Assembly (NCBI GenBank): GCA_964557005.1
Contig: CAZKYI010000005.1
Location: 1 to 64,000, forward strand
Length of the DNA stretch: 64,000 nt
DNA from: JBECKS01 sp964557005
GTDB lineage: Bacteria > Pseudomonadota > Gammaproteobacteria > Pseudomonadales > JBECKS01
Direction of reading: 5' to 3'
Made by a program: the position numbers and the translations under genes. How positions within the stretch are numbered: position 1 is the stretch's first letter; each line of letters starts with the position of its first letter. The notes beneath the pieces were generated by a model. That model was not told the DNA's origin, ran no database searches, and saw only the letters and a list, made by a program, of their open reading frames with translations. This document shows, piece after piece, positions 18,574 through 27,151 of this stretch.

Positions 18574-19989
18574 TTATAAACCGGCGTGTGCTGCCAGAGC
18601 CGTGGCAATGGCAAGAGCAATTTCGCTTGGGTGTTTCTTGACGGAATAATTCAATAACTCAGGGTGCTCAGGGACAAAGCTGGTATTGAAATCGGCGGCA
18701 CGAAATTCAGGGTGTTCAAGAATTTGCTTGTAATAGTTGGCGGTGGTACGAATACCGTGCAAACGCATGTCATCAAGTGCGCGTTTGCTGCGTTCAATCA
18801 CATCATTCCAGTTCAAAGCCCAGACAATCAGTTTCAGGCACATGGAATCGAAGTGGGGAGGGATTTCATAGCCAGTATAAATGGCGGTATCAATACGCAC
18901 ACCCGGGCCACCTGGTGCATAGTAGTGGCTGACGCGACCAAAGCTGGGGAGGAAATCATTTTTCGGATCTTCAGCGTTAATACGAAATTGAAGCGCGAAG
19001 CCGCGATAGCTGATGTCTTTTTGTGCATAACTGAGTGTCAAGCCGGACGCGACACGTAATTGCTCGCGTACAATATCGACGCCGGTAATTTGTTCGGTAA
19101 TGGTGTGTTCTACCTGAATACGGGTATTCATTTCCATGAAGTAAACATCATTGCCTGTCAGTAAAAATTCAACCGTGCCTGCATTTTCATAGCCCACCGC
19201 TTTGGCCGCTGTGACGGCAAGATTGCCAATGTATTCGCGTTGCTCATTATTCAGTTGTGGGCTGGGCGCAATTTCAATCAGCTTTTGGTTACGGCGTTGA
19301 ATGGAGCAATCACGTTCATAGAGATGAATCACATTGCCTTGCCCATCGGCAAGAATTTGCACCTCGATATGGCGAGGATTGACGATGCACTTTTCCATAA
19401 ACACATCGGCGCTGCCAAAGGCTTTGGTGGCTTCGCTGATAACACGAGGATACTGTGTACGCAGTTCCTGTTCGCTGTCGCAACGGCGAATCCCGCGCCC
19501 ACCACCGCCTGAAGTGGCCTTGAGCATCACTGGATAACCGATTTTTGCTGCCAGTGCGATGGCTTCATCTATATCGGCAAGATTGCCTTCTGAACCTGGC
19601 GTTATCGGTACACCTGCGGCACGCATGCTGTCACGCGCCTGGGTTTTGTCCCCCATTTTGTGTATCACTTCAGAGTTCGGGCCAATAAAACGAATGCCTT
19701 TTTCTTCGCATAAACGCGCAAACCCTGCATTTTCAGACAGAAAACCGTAGCCCGGGTGAATACCGTCACAGCCCACTTGCCTGGCCAGGCTGATAATCTT
19801 GCGTGGGTCGAGATAGCCAGCGATTGGGTCTTCCCCCAAGGAATAGGCTTCGTCGGCACGTTTAACGTGCAGGCTGTAGCGATCAGCTTCGGTATAAATG
19901 GCAACCGAGCGTATCCCCATTTCTGCACAGGCACGAATAATGCGCACGGCAATTTCGCCTCGGTTTGCGATGAGCACTTTTTTCAGCAT
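18574..19989 (-). CDS. pycA: Pyruvate carboxylase subunit A (biotin carboxylase)
   Basis: A 471-residue ATP-grasp biotin carboxylase. The start at 19989 gives the conserved N-terminus MLKKVLIANRGEIAVRIIRA; the longer in-frame upstream region is not family-like. Motifs: ATP-grasp glycine loop KATSGGGGRGIRR, RDCSIQRRNQKLIEIAPSP, and MEMNTRIQVEHTITE. It carboxylates the biotin carried by PycB. The two genes form an operon read from a promoter shared divergently with the DUF3108 gene, where a tandem 13-bp repeat sits. The usual neighbouring LysR regulator is absent here. Confidence 0.93.
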   Translation of the reverse strand: MLKKVLIANRGEIAVRIIRACAEMGIRSVAIYTEADRYSLHVKRADEAYSLGEDPIAGYLDPRKIISLARQVGCDGIHPGYGFLSENAGFARLCEEKGIRFIGPNSEVIHKMGDKTQARDSMRAAGVPITPGSEGNLADIDEAIALAAKIGYPVMLKATSGGGGRGIRRCDSEQELRTQYPRVISEATKAFGSADVFMEKCIVNPRHIEVQILADGQGNVIHLYERDCSIQRRNQKLIEIAPSPQLNNEQREYIGNLAVTAAKAVGYENAGTVEFLLTGNDVYFMEMNTRIQVEHTITEQITGVDIVREQLRVASGLTLSYAQKDISYRGFALQFRINAEDPKNDFLPSFGRVSHYYAPGGPGVRIDTAIYTGYEIPPHFDSMCLKLIVWALNWNDVIERSKRALDDMRLHGIRTTANYYKQILEHPEFRAADFNTSFVPEHPELLNYSVKKHPSEIALAIATALAAHAGL

Positions 19990-20062
19990 GTGCGGGTCTC
20001 CATGAGGGGGAGCAAGGATAAAAGTCCGCATCATACCTGATTCGCAATGCTGATATAGCCAT

Positions 20063-20088
20063 GTATCATGACAAAGTATCATGACAAA
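20063..20088. promoter_or_regulatory. Tandem 13-bp repeat in the pycA divergent promoter region
   Basis: GTATCATGACAAA occurs twice head-to-tail without a gap (20063-20075 and 20076-20088). Each copy contains the palindromic core TCATGA. It lies 74 bases upstream of the pycA start and 31 bases upstream of the DUF3108 start, so it could be a regulator site; no regulator gene is adjacent. Confidence 0.4.
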
Positions 20089-20118
20089 ACACAAAAATCA
20101 GAGTGTGTATTATTGAAG

Positions 20119-20904
20119 ATGTCCCGTTTATTCCTGAGCAGCCTCGCTGCCTGTTTTTTAGCTGCTGCGGTTTATGCTCATGCGCAGGTCGAGCCGCTTG
20201 TGCCGCCTGCTGTTTCTGCGCCCGAGCTGATAGAAGCGGATTATCGTGTGAAGGCCAGCTTCTTTGCGCTGCCCTTAAAGGCAAAAATTACCATCAGAAA
20301 ACTTGAGCAACACAATTACAGCGCAGAGATTTTACTAAAAAGCCCGTTTTTTAAAGTTGATCAAAAAGAGAGCGCAAGGATTCAGCAATGCAGCGTTGAG
20401 TTGCTTTCTCTAACATCTCAAGGCAGCCGAATTGGTTCTGATGATTGGAATGAAACCGTTGAAGTGAGTTGGCCAACACGGCGAGTCACTTATACCTATG
20501 ATGAGGGAAAACAAAAAAGTTATCGCGCACGCTATGCGCCTACCGGATTCACCAGTTTTTTTGCGCATCAATATACCTCCCTGTTTCAGGAGCATAAAAA
20601 TAAAACACTGATTTATACGCAGGCCACTCAGGGCTGGGAAACAGGCTATGAATATAAAGGGATTGAGCCAGCGCTGGCGCATTCATTTTTCAAACAAGCG
20701 GTTGCGGCAGAGCGCTTTATTACTCCCAGAGAAGAGATGGAAGAGCAGGATATGCCTACCGTGTGGTATGCGACGGAACATTTGGCCTCTATTCCGCTGA
20801 AAATGAGCATGAAGCTGGGCATGTTTCGGGTTGAGGTCAATCTCAAGGAGGTGAGTGCCAGCACCGAGCAAATTCAGGCTTTTTTCAGCGATTGGGGCTG
20901 CTAG
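20119..20904 (+). CDS. DUF3108 family exported protein
   Basis: A 261-residue protein with a signal peptide (LFLSSLAACFLAAAVYAHA, cleavage before QVEP). The ATG at 20119 is chosen because it directly begins the signal peptide. The body looks like the DUF3108 beta-rich fold: a DYRVKASFFALPLKAKI opening, an SFFAHQYTSLFQ middle, and a closing PTVWYATEHLASIPLKMSM followed by GMFRVEVNLKEV. The function of the family is not established; it is probably periplasmic or outer-membrane-facing. It is transcribed divergently from pycA. Confidence 0.65.
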   Translation: MSRLFLSSLAACFLAAAVYAHAQVEPLVPPAVSAPELIEADYRVKASFFALPLKAKITIRKLEQHNYSAEILLKSPFFKVDQKESARIQQCSVELLSLTSQGSRIGSDDWNETVEVSWPTRRVTYTYDEGKQKSYRARYAPTGFTSFFAHQYTSLFQEHKNKTLIYTQATQGWETGYEYKGIEPALAHSFFKQAVAAERFITPREEMEEQDMPTVWYATEHLASIPLKMSMKLGMFRVEVNLKEVSASTEQIQAFFSDWGC

Positions 20905-20945
20905 GGGAGCCTGCCAAAACACTTGTCAGCATCACATATATTCTC

Positions 20946-20959
20946 TTAACATCTGTTAA
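20946..20959. promoter_or_regulatory. Palindromic operator candidate upstream of the carotenoid oxygenase gene
   Basis: TTAACATCTGTTAA (6-bp arms) lies 39 bases before the ATG. Its 12-bp core TAACATCTGTTA is the exact reverse complement of TAACAGATGTTA at 41507-41518 upstream of the LolB-MpaB gene, next to a TetR-family regulator gene. It is a probable binding site for that regulator (inference). Confidence 0.5.
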
Positions 20960-20998
20960 ATCAAGTTTGAGCTTGTTCACATGGTTAAGGAGGGAAGT

Positions 20999-22693
20999 AT
21001 GGCGACGCTAACAAAAAACCTGTTTTATGGCTCAGGTACGGGCGAACATCGGCTCAAGGTACTTGAGGGTGTCTGGCCAAGGGACATTGAGGGTTCAGCC
21101 TATGTGATTGGCCCTGATAAACCTGAACCGGGCGGGCATTGGCTGGCGCATCATGGCTACATCTACAAGATTGATTGCAAGGCCGATGAAGCAGGTGATG
21201 TGCGTGTGCTTGCCAAGCGTGTGGATACCCCTTTGAATCGGCTACGCGAGAAATTGCCTCGCTTGTTCGGGAAGATGTCAGCACTGGAATTTTCTCCCTT
21301 CGGTATTTCCAATCTTGCCAACACCAATTTGCAGATACTCGACGAGCGTATGTTTGTTGGTTATGACGTTGGGCGGCCTGTTGAAGTTGACCCTGAAACA
21401 CTGGAGTTTGTCAGCCCTGTGGGGGCTAACCATGAGTGGCTACAGGCTGTCCCTGCTTTATTGTTGTTAGAGCCGCAGATTTCCGTTGCTGCACATCCCG
21501 CGGCAGACTATGAAAACAAACAGCTTTATTTTGTCAATTACAGTCAGGTACCTACCAATGATGGTTTGCGCCGCACAAATATCTGCCGCTGGGATATGGA
21601 AGGGAAAATTGAACGCTGGCCAGTGGCTGATATGTGCGGTTTCGACACCATTCACGACATTAAATGCACACGCAATTATCTGGTATTTACCGATCTGCCT
21701 TTTATTGTCGAGCCGAATAATGTGTTCGGAAAGCCACGCAAGTATGCCAATCAGGATATTTGCCAAATGTGGATTATCGATAAAAGCGAATTAAACCGAA
21801 CCCCTGCAGGTGAAGCGGTGAAGGCGCAATATGTGCGTCTCGATTGCCCTGCTGGTCATATCAAGATTGATGCCAATGATGATGACGGCATTATCACCGT
21901 GTATTTACAGCATATTCCAGCCACCGATTTGGGTTTGGTGATTTCACCGCATGAAAAAAATCATGCACGACAATCATTTCACAGTGATTATGAAGGCATG
22001 ATTTCCGTTGGCCCACAACCCAATGCTACAGGCAAGCATCGCATCAATGTGCGCACGGGTGAAATTATAGAAAGCCAATATTGCTGGGATAAAAATAACC
22101 ACTGGAATTCCTTGTTATGGACAGACAACATCTACAGTGCAGAAGCCAGAGAGCAATCCAGATATTTGTGGACAACTTGTCTGGGCTTTGATCCTGATAT
22201 GGTGATGGAATCAGCCCATCGCTTGTACAAAGGTTCCACTTCTGCCTTTGTTGCGATGGAAGACTTGCCCACACAGGCCATTCCACCCTCGATTGTGAGA
22301 ACCAATCTTGAAACCATGCAGTACGATGACAGCTACACCTTAGAGGAGGGTACTTTTGCACACCCACCTACCTTCATTCCACGCATTAATGCCAAAGCAG
22401 AAGATGATGGCTATATCATGGTGTTTTTGAACAAAGACAAACCCAAGGAAATTCTTTTGTTCGATGCAGCGAATCTGGCGCAAGGGCCTGTTGTAAGAGC
22501 AGGAAGTGAAGAGTTCAATCCGCCTGTGATGTTGCATACCACGTGGAAAGCACCCAAACAGCGGGGCAGGGTGTCTTCTTATAAGGTGAGCCTGTTGCAG
22601 GATTTGACTGGCGCTTTAATCACCTGGCCGCGCACGGCCGCTTTTTTTCTGCGTTATGCCAAAAATATGAACAAGCGTTTTCAAGTGAAATAA
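20999..22693 (+). CDS. Carotenoid oxygenase family protein (RPE65/CCD fold)
   Basis: A 564-residue member of the carotenoid cleavage oxygenase family, non-heme Fe(II) enzymes that split C=C bonds of carotenoids, stilbenes or lignin-type compounds. The start at 20999 has AAGGAGGG just upstream and is chosen over the ATG at 20981. Candidate iron-binding histidines lie in VAAHPAADY, FDTIHDIKC, PAGHIKID and the late FAHPPTFIPR. The opening GVWPRDIEGSAYVIGPDKPEPGG matches the family blade 1. It is a single gene with a palindromic operator candidate. The substrate cannot be told. Confidence 0.85.
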   Translation: MATLTKNLFYGSGTGEHRLKVLEGVWPRDIEGSAYVIGPDKPEPGGHWLAHHGYIYKIDCKADEAGDVRVLAKRVDTPLNRLREKLPRLFGKMSALEFSPFGISNLANTNLQILDERMFVGYDVGRPVEVDPETLEFVSPVGANHEWLQAVPALLLLEPQISVAAHPAADYENKQLYFVNYSQVPTNDGLRRTNICRWDMEGKIERWPVADMCGFDTIHDIKCTRNYLVFTDLPFIVEPNNVFGKPRKYANQDICQMWIIDKSELNRTPAGEAVKAQYVRLDCPAGHIKIDANDDDGIITVYLQHIPATDLGLVISPHEKNHARQSFHSDYEGMISVGPQPNATGKHRINVRTGEIIESQYCWDKNNHWNSLLWTDNIYSAEAREQSRYLWTTCLGFDPDMVMESAHRLYKGSTSAFVAMEDLPTQAIPPSIVRTNLETMQYDDSYTLEEGTFAHPPTFIPRINAKAEDDGYIMVFLNKDKPKEILLFDAANLAQGPVVRAGSEEFNPPVMLHTTWKAPKQRGRVSSYKVSLLQDLTGALITWPRTAAFFLRYAKNMNKRFQVK

Positions 22694-22742
22694 ACACGCT
22701 TTCAGGTATAATCCGCGCCTTCTTTCCCTAGCTCAGAATTTC

Positions 22743-22819
22743 GGGTCTGTAGTTCAATTGGATAGAGCATCGGCCTTCGAAGCCGAGAGTTGCAGGTTCG
22801 AGTCCTGCCAGGCCCGCCA
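22743..22819 (+). tRNA. tRNA-Arg (anticodon TCG)
   Basis: 77 nt with an acceptor stem GGGTCTG pairing CAGGCCC, encoded CCA, anticodon stem TCGGC/GCCGA around loop CTTCGAA (anticodon TCG, reads CGA), and T-arm GCAGGTTCGAGTCCTGC. Confidence 0.96.
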
Positions 22820-22943
22820 CTTCGTGCTTTGCACTCGTCTTGGGCGGCAGGACTATTCCAGCCAAAAATTGTAAATTTTTGTCGTTCCGCTCACGCAAAG
22901 CAGTGCTTTGCTAATTGTTCGCTCCACCCTGCCAGGCCCGCCA
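22804..22943. repeat. Duplicated 16-bp tRNA-Arg 3' end flanking a 108-bp spacer
   Basis: CCTGCCAGGCCCGCCA occurs at 22804-22819 (tRNA 3' end) and again at 22928-22943. The spacer holds an inverted AGTCCTGCC / GGCAGGACT match (22801-22809 and 22845-22853) and short palindromes AAAAATT-GT-AAATTTTT and GCAAAGCA-G-TGCTTTGC. The layout resembles a collapsed integration site or a tRNA-linked repeat; no integrase remains. Confidence 0.55.
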
Positions 22944-22954
22944 TCTAATTCTTA

Positions 22955-23434
22955 CTACTGACCCGATGCGACAGGAATTTGTGCCTTGTCGCTGATTGAA
23001 AGCACAATTTTAAAAGTTCCACCTGCGTCTACCTTTGCGGTGTAGCAGAGTTTGGATTCCTCGAACATGCGGGTTTGCCAAAGCGTACAAGCAGGAATCC
23101 CTTTTTCCTTATCGCTGCTTTCAACATAACCGACTGCTTTCATCGACATTCCGGCTTTATCCAGAGATTTGATGTTGACCATCATTCTTCCGGTAACGGC
23201 ATCCAGTCCAGCTTCTCCATTGATGATACCGTTGACAAGAAAGGTATCGGCAGCGCCAGTGGTAACAATCTTGAAGCGAACATCGTGAACTTCATAGACA
23301 CGCTCAATTTCCACGGTTTCTTCTAACACAGCAGTAAAGACCTTGGGTTCGGCATGAAGCAGTTGAGAGAGCGGCATAGTGAGGACGAGCACTAAAATGC
23401 CCACCCTGACATAGCGGTGAATTCTGTAAAGCAT
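22955..23434 (-). CDS. Exported hypothetical protein
   Basis: A 159-residue protein that I do not recognise. The start at 23434 (MLYRIHRYVRVG) has AAAGGGA upstream and begins a signal peptide ending near LLHA. The mature part is about 130 residues, mostly predicted beta, with two cysteines (PACTLW, KLCYTA) that could form a disulfide. It stands alone between the tRNA-Arg repeats and a caiB-like gene. The cellular place is probably periplasm; function is unknown. Confidence 0.6.
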   Translation of the reverse strand: MLYRIHRYVRVGILVLVLTMPLSQLLHAEPKVFTAVLEETVEIERVYEVHDVRFKIVTTGAADTFLVNGIINGEAGLDAVTGRMMVNIKSLDKAGMSMKAVGYVESSDKEKGIPACTLWQTRMFEESKLCYTAKVDAGGTFKIVLSISDKAQIPVASGQ

Positions 23435-23601
23435 TGCTATCCCTTTCGTGATTGTTGTTATTATTTTTGATTGTGTGGAGGGAAATAATCCCGCCTCAGG
23501 TGTTTTCCAATTGAGGCGATTGAGCTCCCGCGTTAGATGTGAGCAAATTATAAGCAAGTTGCTTTCAGCTTGTCATTGTTCAGGCGGCAAATAAATTAAA
23601 A

Positions 23602-23635
23602 CAGGTGTTTGAATATACAGTGTGTATATTCCCTG
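23602..23635 (-). terminator. Palindrome after the caiB-like gene, probable terminator
   Basis: GAATATACA-GTG-TGTATATTC (23611-23631) is a perfect inverted repeat, with further outer pairing CAGG/CCTG. It lies just after the caiB-like stop; on the minus strand it runs into TTTTAATTTATTT. It could instead be an operator for the gene starting at 23434. Confidence 0.5.
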
Positions 23636-23656
23636 TTTACTTGATGTACAGCCTGT

Positions 23657-24826
23657 TCAGGAAATGGCCTTACTGAGCTTGAAGCCCTCGATTTCTGCTT
23701 CAGAAAGCCCGATTTCCCTGAGCAGCTCGCTGGTATGTGTTCCAGCTGGAACCCCTGCAAATTTATAAACGGGTTTACTGTTTGAGAATTTAAACGCCGA
23801 GGCTATCTGCGTGTAAGTTCCACCCTGATTGTCGGGTACTTCGGTGAGCATTTCGCGTGCCTGCATGTGGGGGTGCTCACAGGCTTCCGAAAGTGTCAGC
23901 ACGGGTTCAACACAGGCATCGTGCTTGATGAAAATGGCATTCCATTCATCAAGCGTTTTGGTGCGAAAAACTTCGCGTATTTTTTGCTTTTGTTCATGGA
24001 TATTACCTTTGCCAATGATGTCACCAAGTTCTGCGGCTGCAATAAACTGGCTAAAAAACTGGGGTTCAAGGCTGCCCACTGAAATGTAGCGACCATCTTT
24101 GGTGGGGTAATAGTCGTAATAATGGCCACCATTGAGAATGGTGGTTTCATAATCCGGTTCCCATTGCTTGCCTTGCATCAGAAAGCCAGGGGCTGTGAGT
24201 GCATGCATTGAAAACGCAGCATCGGTCATGCTCACATCAATATATTGACCTTCCCCTGTGTGCTGGCGATGAATCACCGCTGCCAGTATGCCCATCACCG
24301 AATGGAAGGAGCCACCGGCGATGTCGGCAACTTGTAAACTAAAGGGTGCGGGGCCTTCACTTTTACGCCCTGTGTAGCTCGCTGCACCTGCCATTGCCAG
24401 ATAGTTGATGTCGTGGCCTGCACGGTCTTTATAGGGGCCAGTTTGACCATAACCGGTAATGGAGCAGTAAATGATGGCAGGGTTAATGGCTTTCAAATCC
24501 TGATAACCCACGCCGAGTCTGTCCATCACACCGGGTCTGAATTGTTCAAGCACAATATCGAACTCCTTCACCAGCGCTTTAATCACTTCCTTGCCTTGTG
24601 GGTTTTTTAAATCGACGGCGATGGAGCGTTTGGAGCGATTGATGGTGGTGTGGGCTGCGGACACTTTACCTGCCTGTGGTGGCAGCACTTGTACAGGGTC
24701 ACCACGCGTAGGGGATTCCACACGCACAACATCTGCGCCCAAATCAGCCAGTATCATCGACGCGAAGGGGCCAGGAAGAAGCGTTGAAAAATCGAGAACT
24801 TTTAAACCGGAAAGTGGCGCTGCCAT
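23657..24826 (-). CDS. CaiB/BaiF family CoA-transferase
   Basis: A 389-residue class III CoA-transferase that moves CoA between acyl groups. N-terminal LSGLKVLDFSTLLPGPFASMILADLGADVVRVE is typical, and the catalytic Asp lies in GHDINYLAMAG. The C-terminal part (HPHMQAREML) also fits. The closest functional guess is the alpha-methylacyl-CoA racemase / formyl-CoA transferase-like group used in branched or steroid side-chain degradation, but substrate assignment from sequence is not possible. It is monocistronic. Confidence 0.88.
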   Translation of the reverse strand: MAAPLSGLKVLDFSTLLPGPFASMILADLGADVVRVESPTRGDPVQVLPPQAGKVSAAHTTINRSKRSIAVDLKNPQGKEVIKALVKEFDIVLEQFRPGVMDRLGVGYQDLKAINPAIIYCSITGYGQTGPYKDRAGHDINYLAMAGAASYTGRKSEGPAPFSLQVADIAGGSFHSVMGILAAVIHRQHTGEGQYIDVSMTDAAFSMHALTAPGFLMQGKQWEPDYETTILNGGHYYDYYPTKDGRYISVGSLEPQFFSQFIAAAELGDIIGKGNIHEQKQKIREVFRTKTLDEWNAIFIKHDACVEPVLTLSEACEHPHMQAREMLTEVPDNQGGTYTQIASAFKFSNSKPVYKFAGVPAGTHTSELLREIGLSEAEIEGFKLSKAIS

Positions 24827-24921
24827 GTCGTTACCTGTGTGATGAATGTTGAAGGTTGTAAATCAAGGCAGGCAGTTTAGGAACTTCCATGCAGTGGCTC
24901 AACAGCGAAGTGGCGGGAATG

Positions 24922-25506
24922 TCAGCCTTCGCGTCGAAACCGCATCCATAGCAACAGGCCGCCAAGAATCAGGCCAATGAGGGTTCCATAAAGATGTGAG
25001 TCGGTTGCAACTTTACCGCCAATCAATTCAGCGGTGGTTTCAATATACCAGGGGCTTTGTTCCCAGATGACCTTGGCGAGCGTACCCACAATTAAAATGG
25101 CATTGCCAATTTTAAAGTATTTAAAGTCGAGCATGGCGTAGGCAACAATCGCGGTATGCAAGATGTCTGACATACCGACATAGTTATAATCCTCGTCGCC
25201 AAAAAAATAAAAACAGGTGCTGCAAAAAATACTTCCCACCAGCATGATGACAAGCCAGTTTTTCCACGTACTTACTTGCGCAAATAAATACGCCATGATG
25301 CCAAGACCAGACATATTCAGAAAAAAATGATTCCATGTGGTGTGTGTGAAGTGCGCTGTAACAAAACGCCACCACTGACCATTGTGTATTTCAATTTGTT
25401 TGTAACGAAAAAATTCAGGCGCATCAGGAATGCTGATAATTGCCAGCGCAATCAGGAAAAACAGCAGCGGGCAAAGTGCCACATTGATAAACGTATTTTT
25501 ATTCAT
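24922..25506 (-). CDS. Rhombosortase-like rhomboid intramembrane serine protease
   Basis: A 194-residue, six-helix rhomboid-fold protein. The rhombosortase subfamily fits by size and by motifs: GQWWRFVTAHFTHTTWNH followed by FFLNMSGLG, the Ser motif YVGMSDILH (Ser113), KVIWEQ, and the His motif DSHLYGTLIG (His171). In the family the Ser motif is usually GxSG followed by LHG; here it is GMSD and LHT. Rhombosortases process proteins with a GlyGly-CTERM-type C-terminal signal. It is the last gene of the hemA-prfA-prmC-moeB operon, overlapping moeB by 8 bases. The match to rhombosortase rather than general rhomboid is my reading. Confidence 0.72.
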   Translation of the reverse strand: MNKNTFINVALCPLLFFLIALAIISIPDAPEFFRYKQIEIHNGQWWRFVTAHFTHTTWNHFFLNMSGLGIMAYLFAQVSTWKNWLVIMLVGSIFCSTCFYFFGDEDYNYVGMSDILHTAIVAYAMLDFKYFKIGNAILIVGTLAKVIWEQSPWYIETTAELIGGKVATDSHLYGTLIGLILGGLLLWMRFRREG

Positions 25507-26263
25507 GTTGATATTGACGTGAGTTACAAACAGGGCAGTGTGGATCGCGTTTAAGTTTCAGTTTGCGCCACTCACTGTTCAGACCATCGAAAATCAGCAG
25601 TGAGCCAAGCAGGTTATCACCAATATTAAGCAAGGTTTTTATGGCTTCCAGTGCTTGCATGCAGGCAATTACGCCCACCACAGGGCCAAGCACACCATTT
25701 TCTGCACAGGTGTTGGATGCCTGTTGTGAAACATCGGGGTAGAGGCATTGGTAACACGGACTATGATTTTTTTTTGTATCGAACACACTGATTTGCCCTT
25801 CAAAGCCTATGGCGGAACCTGATACCAGTGGAATGGCTTGTTTAACGCACAAGGCATTCAAGGCGTAGCGTGTTGTAAAGTTGTCGCTGCAATCCACAAC
25901 CAGATCAACGCCTGCAAGATAACCGTGCAGTTCATCGGCACTCATTTTTTTTGAAAGGCACTGGATTTTGATTTCAGGATTGAGTGCGTTGAGTGTGTCT
26001 TTGGCGGAATCCACTTTCAGTCTTCCAATATCCTGTGTCTGGTGAATCAGTTGTCTTTGCAGATTGCTCAAATTTACGATGTCGAAATCAACCAGTGTGA
26101 GTGTGCCGATGCCTGCACTGGCCAGATACATGGAAGCCAGAGAGCCAAGGCCACCCAGCCCAAGAATAAGTACATGGGAATGCAGCAGTTTTTGCTGACC
26201 TTCAATATCAATTTCAGGCAGCATGATTTGTCGGGTGTAACGAAGCAGGGTTTGGTCTTGCAT
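25499..26263 (-). CDS. moeB: MoeB/ThiF/HesA-type adenylyltransferase
   Basis: A 254-residue E1-like enzyme that adenylates the C-terminal Gly-Gly of a ubiquitin-like sulfur carrier (MoaD or ThiS). It has the Rossmann motif VLILGLGGLGSLASMYLA, nucleotide residues NLSNLQRQ and VDCSDNFTTRY, and zinc cysteine pairs CYQCLYPD and CPVC near the end. Its ATG overlaps the prmC stop by one base (TAATG). The hemA-prfA-prmC-moeB order is common in gammaproteobacteria and supports moeB over thiF. Confidence 0.88.
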   Translation of the reverse strand: MQDQTLLRYTRQIMLPEIDIEGQQKLLHSHVLILGLGGLGSLASMYLASAGIGTLTLVDFDIVNLSNLQRQLIHQTQDIGRLKVDSAKDTLNALNPEIKIQCLSKKMSADELHGYLAGVDLVVDCSDNFTTRYALNALCVKQAIPLVSGSAIGFEGQISVFDTKKNHSPCYQCLYPDVSQQASNTCAENGVLGPVVGVIACMQALEAIKTLLNIGDNLLGSLLIFDGLNSEWRKLKLKRDPHCPVCNSRQYQHE

Positions 26264-27138
26264 TACTCGCTAAATCCTACAGTGAATCTGTCCAGTTGAG
26301 CGTAGTCTTTGTGACACTCTACCCGATTAAATCCATTTTGTAGAAAAATCTCGTAAACCGCAGCAGCCTGTTGATAACCATGCTCAATCACCAGCGGTGC
26401 TTCGGGTTTTAAAAAAGCTTTGGCTTGTTCGCAAATCAGGCGAATCGCATCCAGCCCTTCCTCACCTGCTACCAAAGCGATGCGTGGTTCAAACTGAATC
26501 GATTCGTGCTTGAGTTCTTGCGCGTCTGCTTCGATATAAGGGGGGTTGGACACAATAAAATCAAAGCGTTGTTGTGGAATAGTTTTGAACCAGTCGCTGT
26601 GAATAAAATCAACATTGTTGATTTGCAGTCTGTGTGCATTGTGTTTCGCGCAGTCCAGCGCTTCGTGTGAAACATCGCTGGCACACAGTTGCCAGTGATT
26701 TTTTTCGTGGCCTAGCGCCAGTGCAAGTGCACCCGAACCTGTGGCGAGATCAAGCCCGGAAAGTTCCCCATCATTTTTAAACTGCTCAAGCAGAAATTCC
26801 ACCAGACATTCGCTTTCCTGACGGGGAATCAGCACATGTTGATTGACTTTAAGTACCAGTGACCAAAACGCCTGTTCACCCGTGAGGTAGGCAACGGGAA
26901 CTTTGTGCATGCGTTTTTCGAGCAATTCAAAAAAGCGTGTTTGCACATCGGGCGCAATATTACGCTCAGGATGCGTGCGCATTTGTACACGCAATTGCGA
27001 TAAACCAAGCCCTGAACAATGCGCGAGCAGGATTTCAATATCCTGCTGGAAATCGCTGTCACGATGATGTGCAAGCGTGTGTAACTTTGAAGCTTGAAGT
27101 TTTGATAAAGCGGTTTTTAATAAGGTTTCAAGTGTCAC
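26263..27138 (-). CDS. prmC: Peptide chain release factor N5-glutamine methyltransferase
   Basis: A 291-residue SAM-dependent enzyme that methylates the GGQ glutamine of release factors. The SAM motif GLDLATGSGALALAL and the catalytic-site motif VSNPPYIE are present. It lies 13 bases downstream of prfA, its substrate's gene, in the same operon. Confidence 0.95.
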   Translation of the reverse strand: MTLETLLKTALSKLQASKLHTLAHHRDSDFQQDIEILLAHCSGLGLSQLRVQMRTHPERNIAPDVQTRFFELLEKRMHKVPVAYLTGEQAFWSLVLKVNQHVLIPRQESECLVEFLLEQFKNDGELSGLDLATGSGALALALGHEKNHWQLCASDVSHEALDCAKHNAHRLQINNVDFIHSDWFKTIPQQRFDFIVSNPPYIEADAQELKHESIQFEPRIALVAGEEGLDAIRLICEQAKAFLKPEAPLVIEHGYQQAAAVYEIFLQNGFNRVECHKDYAQLDRFTVGFSE

Positions 27139-27151
27139 GACAATACGGTGT

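Noticed and set aside
22743..22943. Prophage or island attachment site with a present element
   Set aside because: Only 108 bp lie between the repeats, and no integrase or phage gene is nearby; kept only as a repeat.
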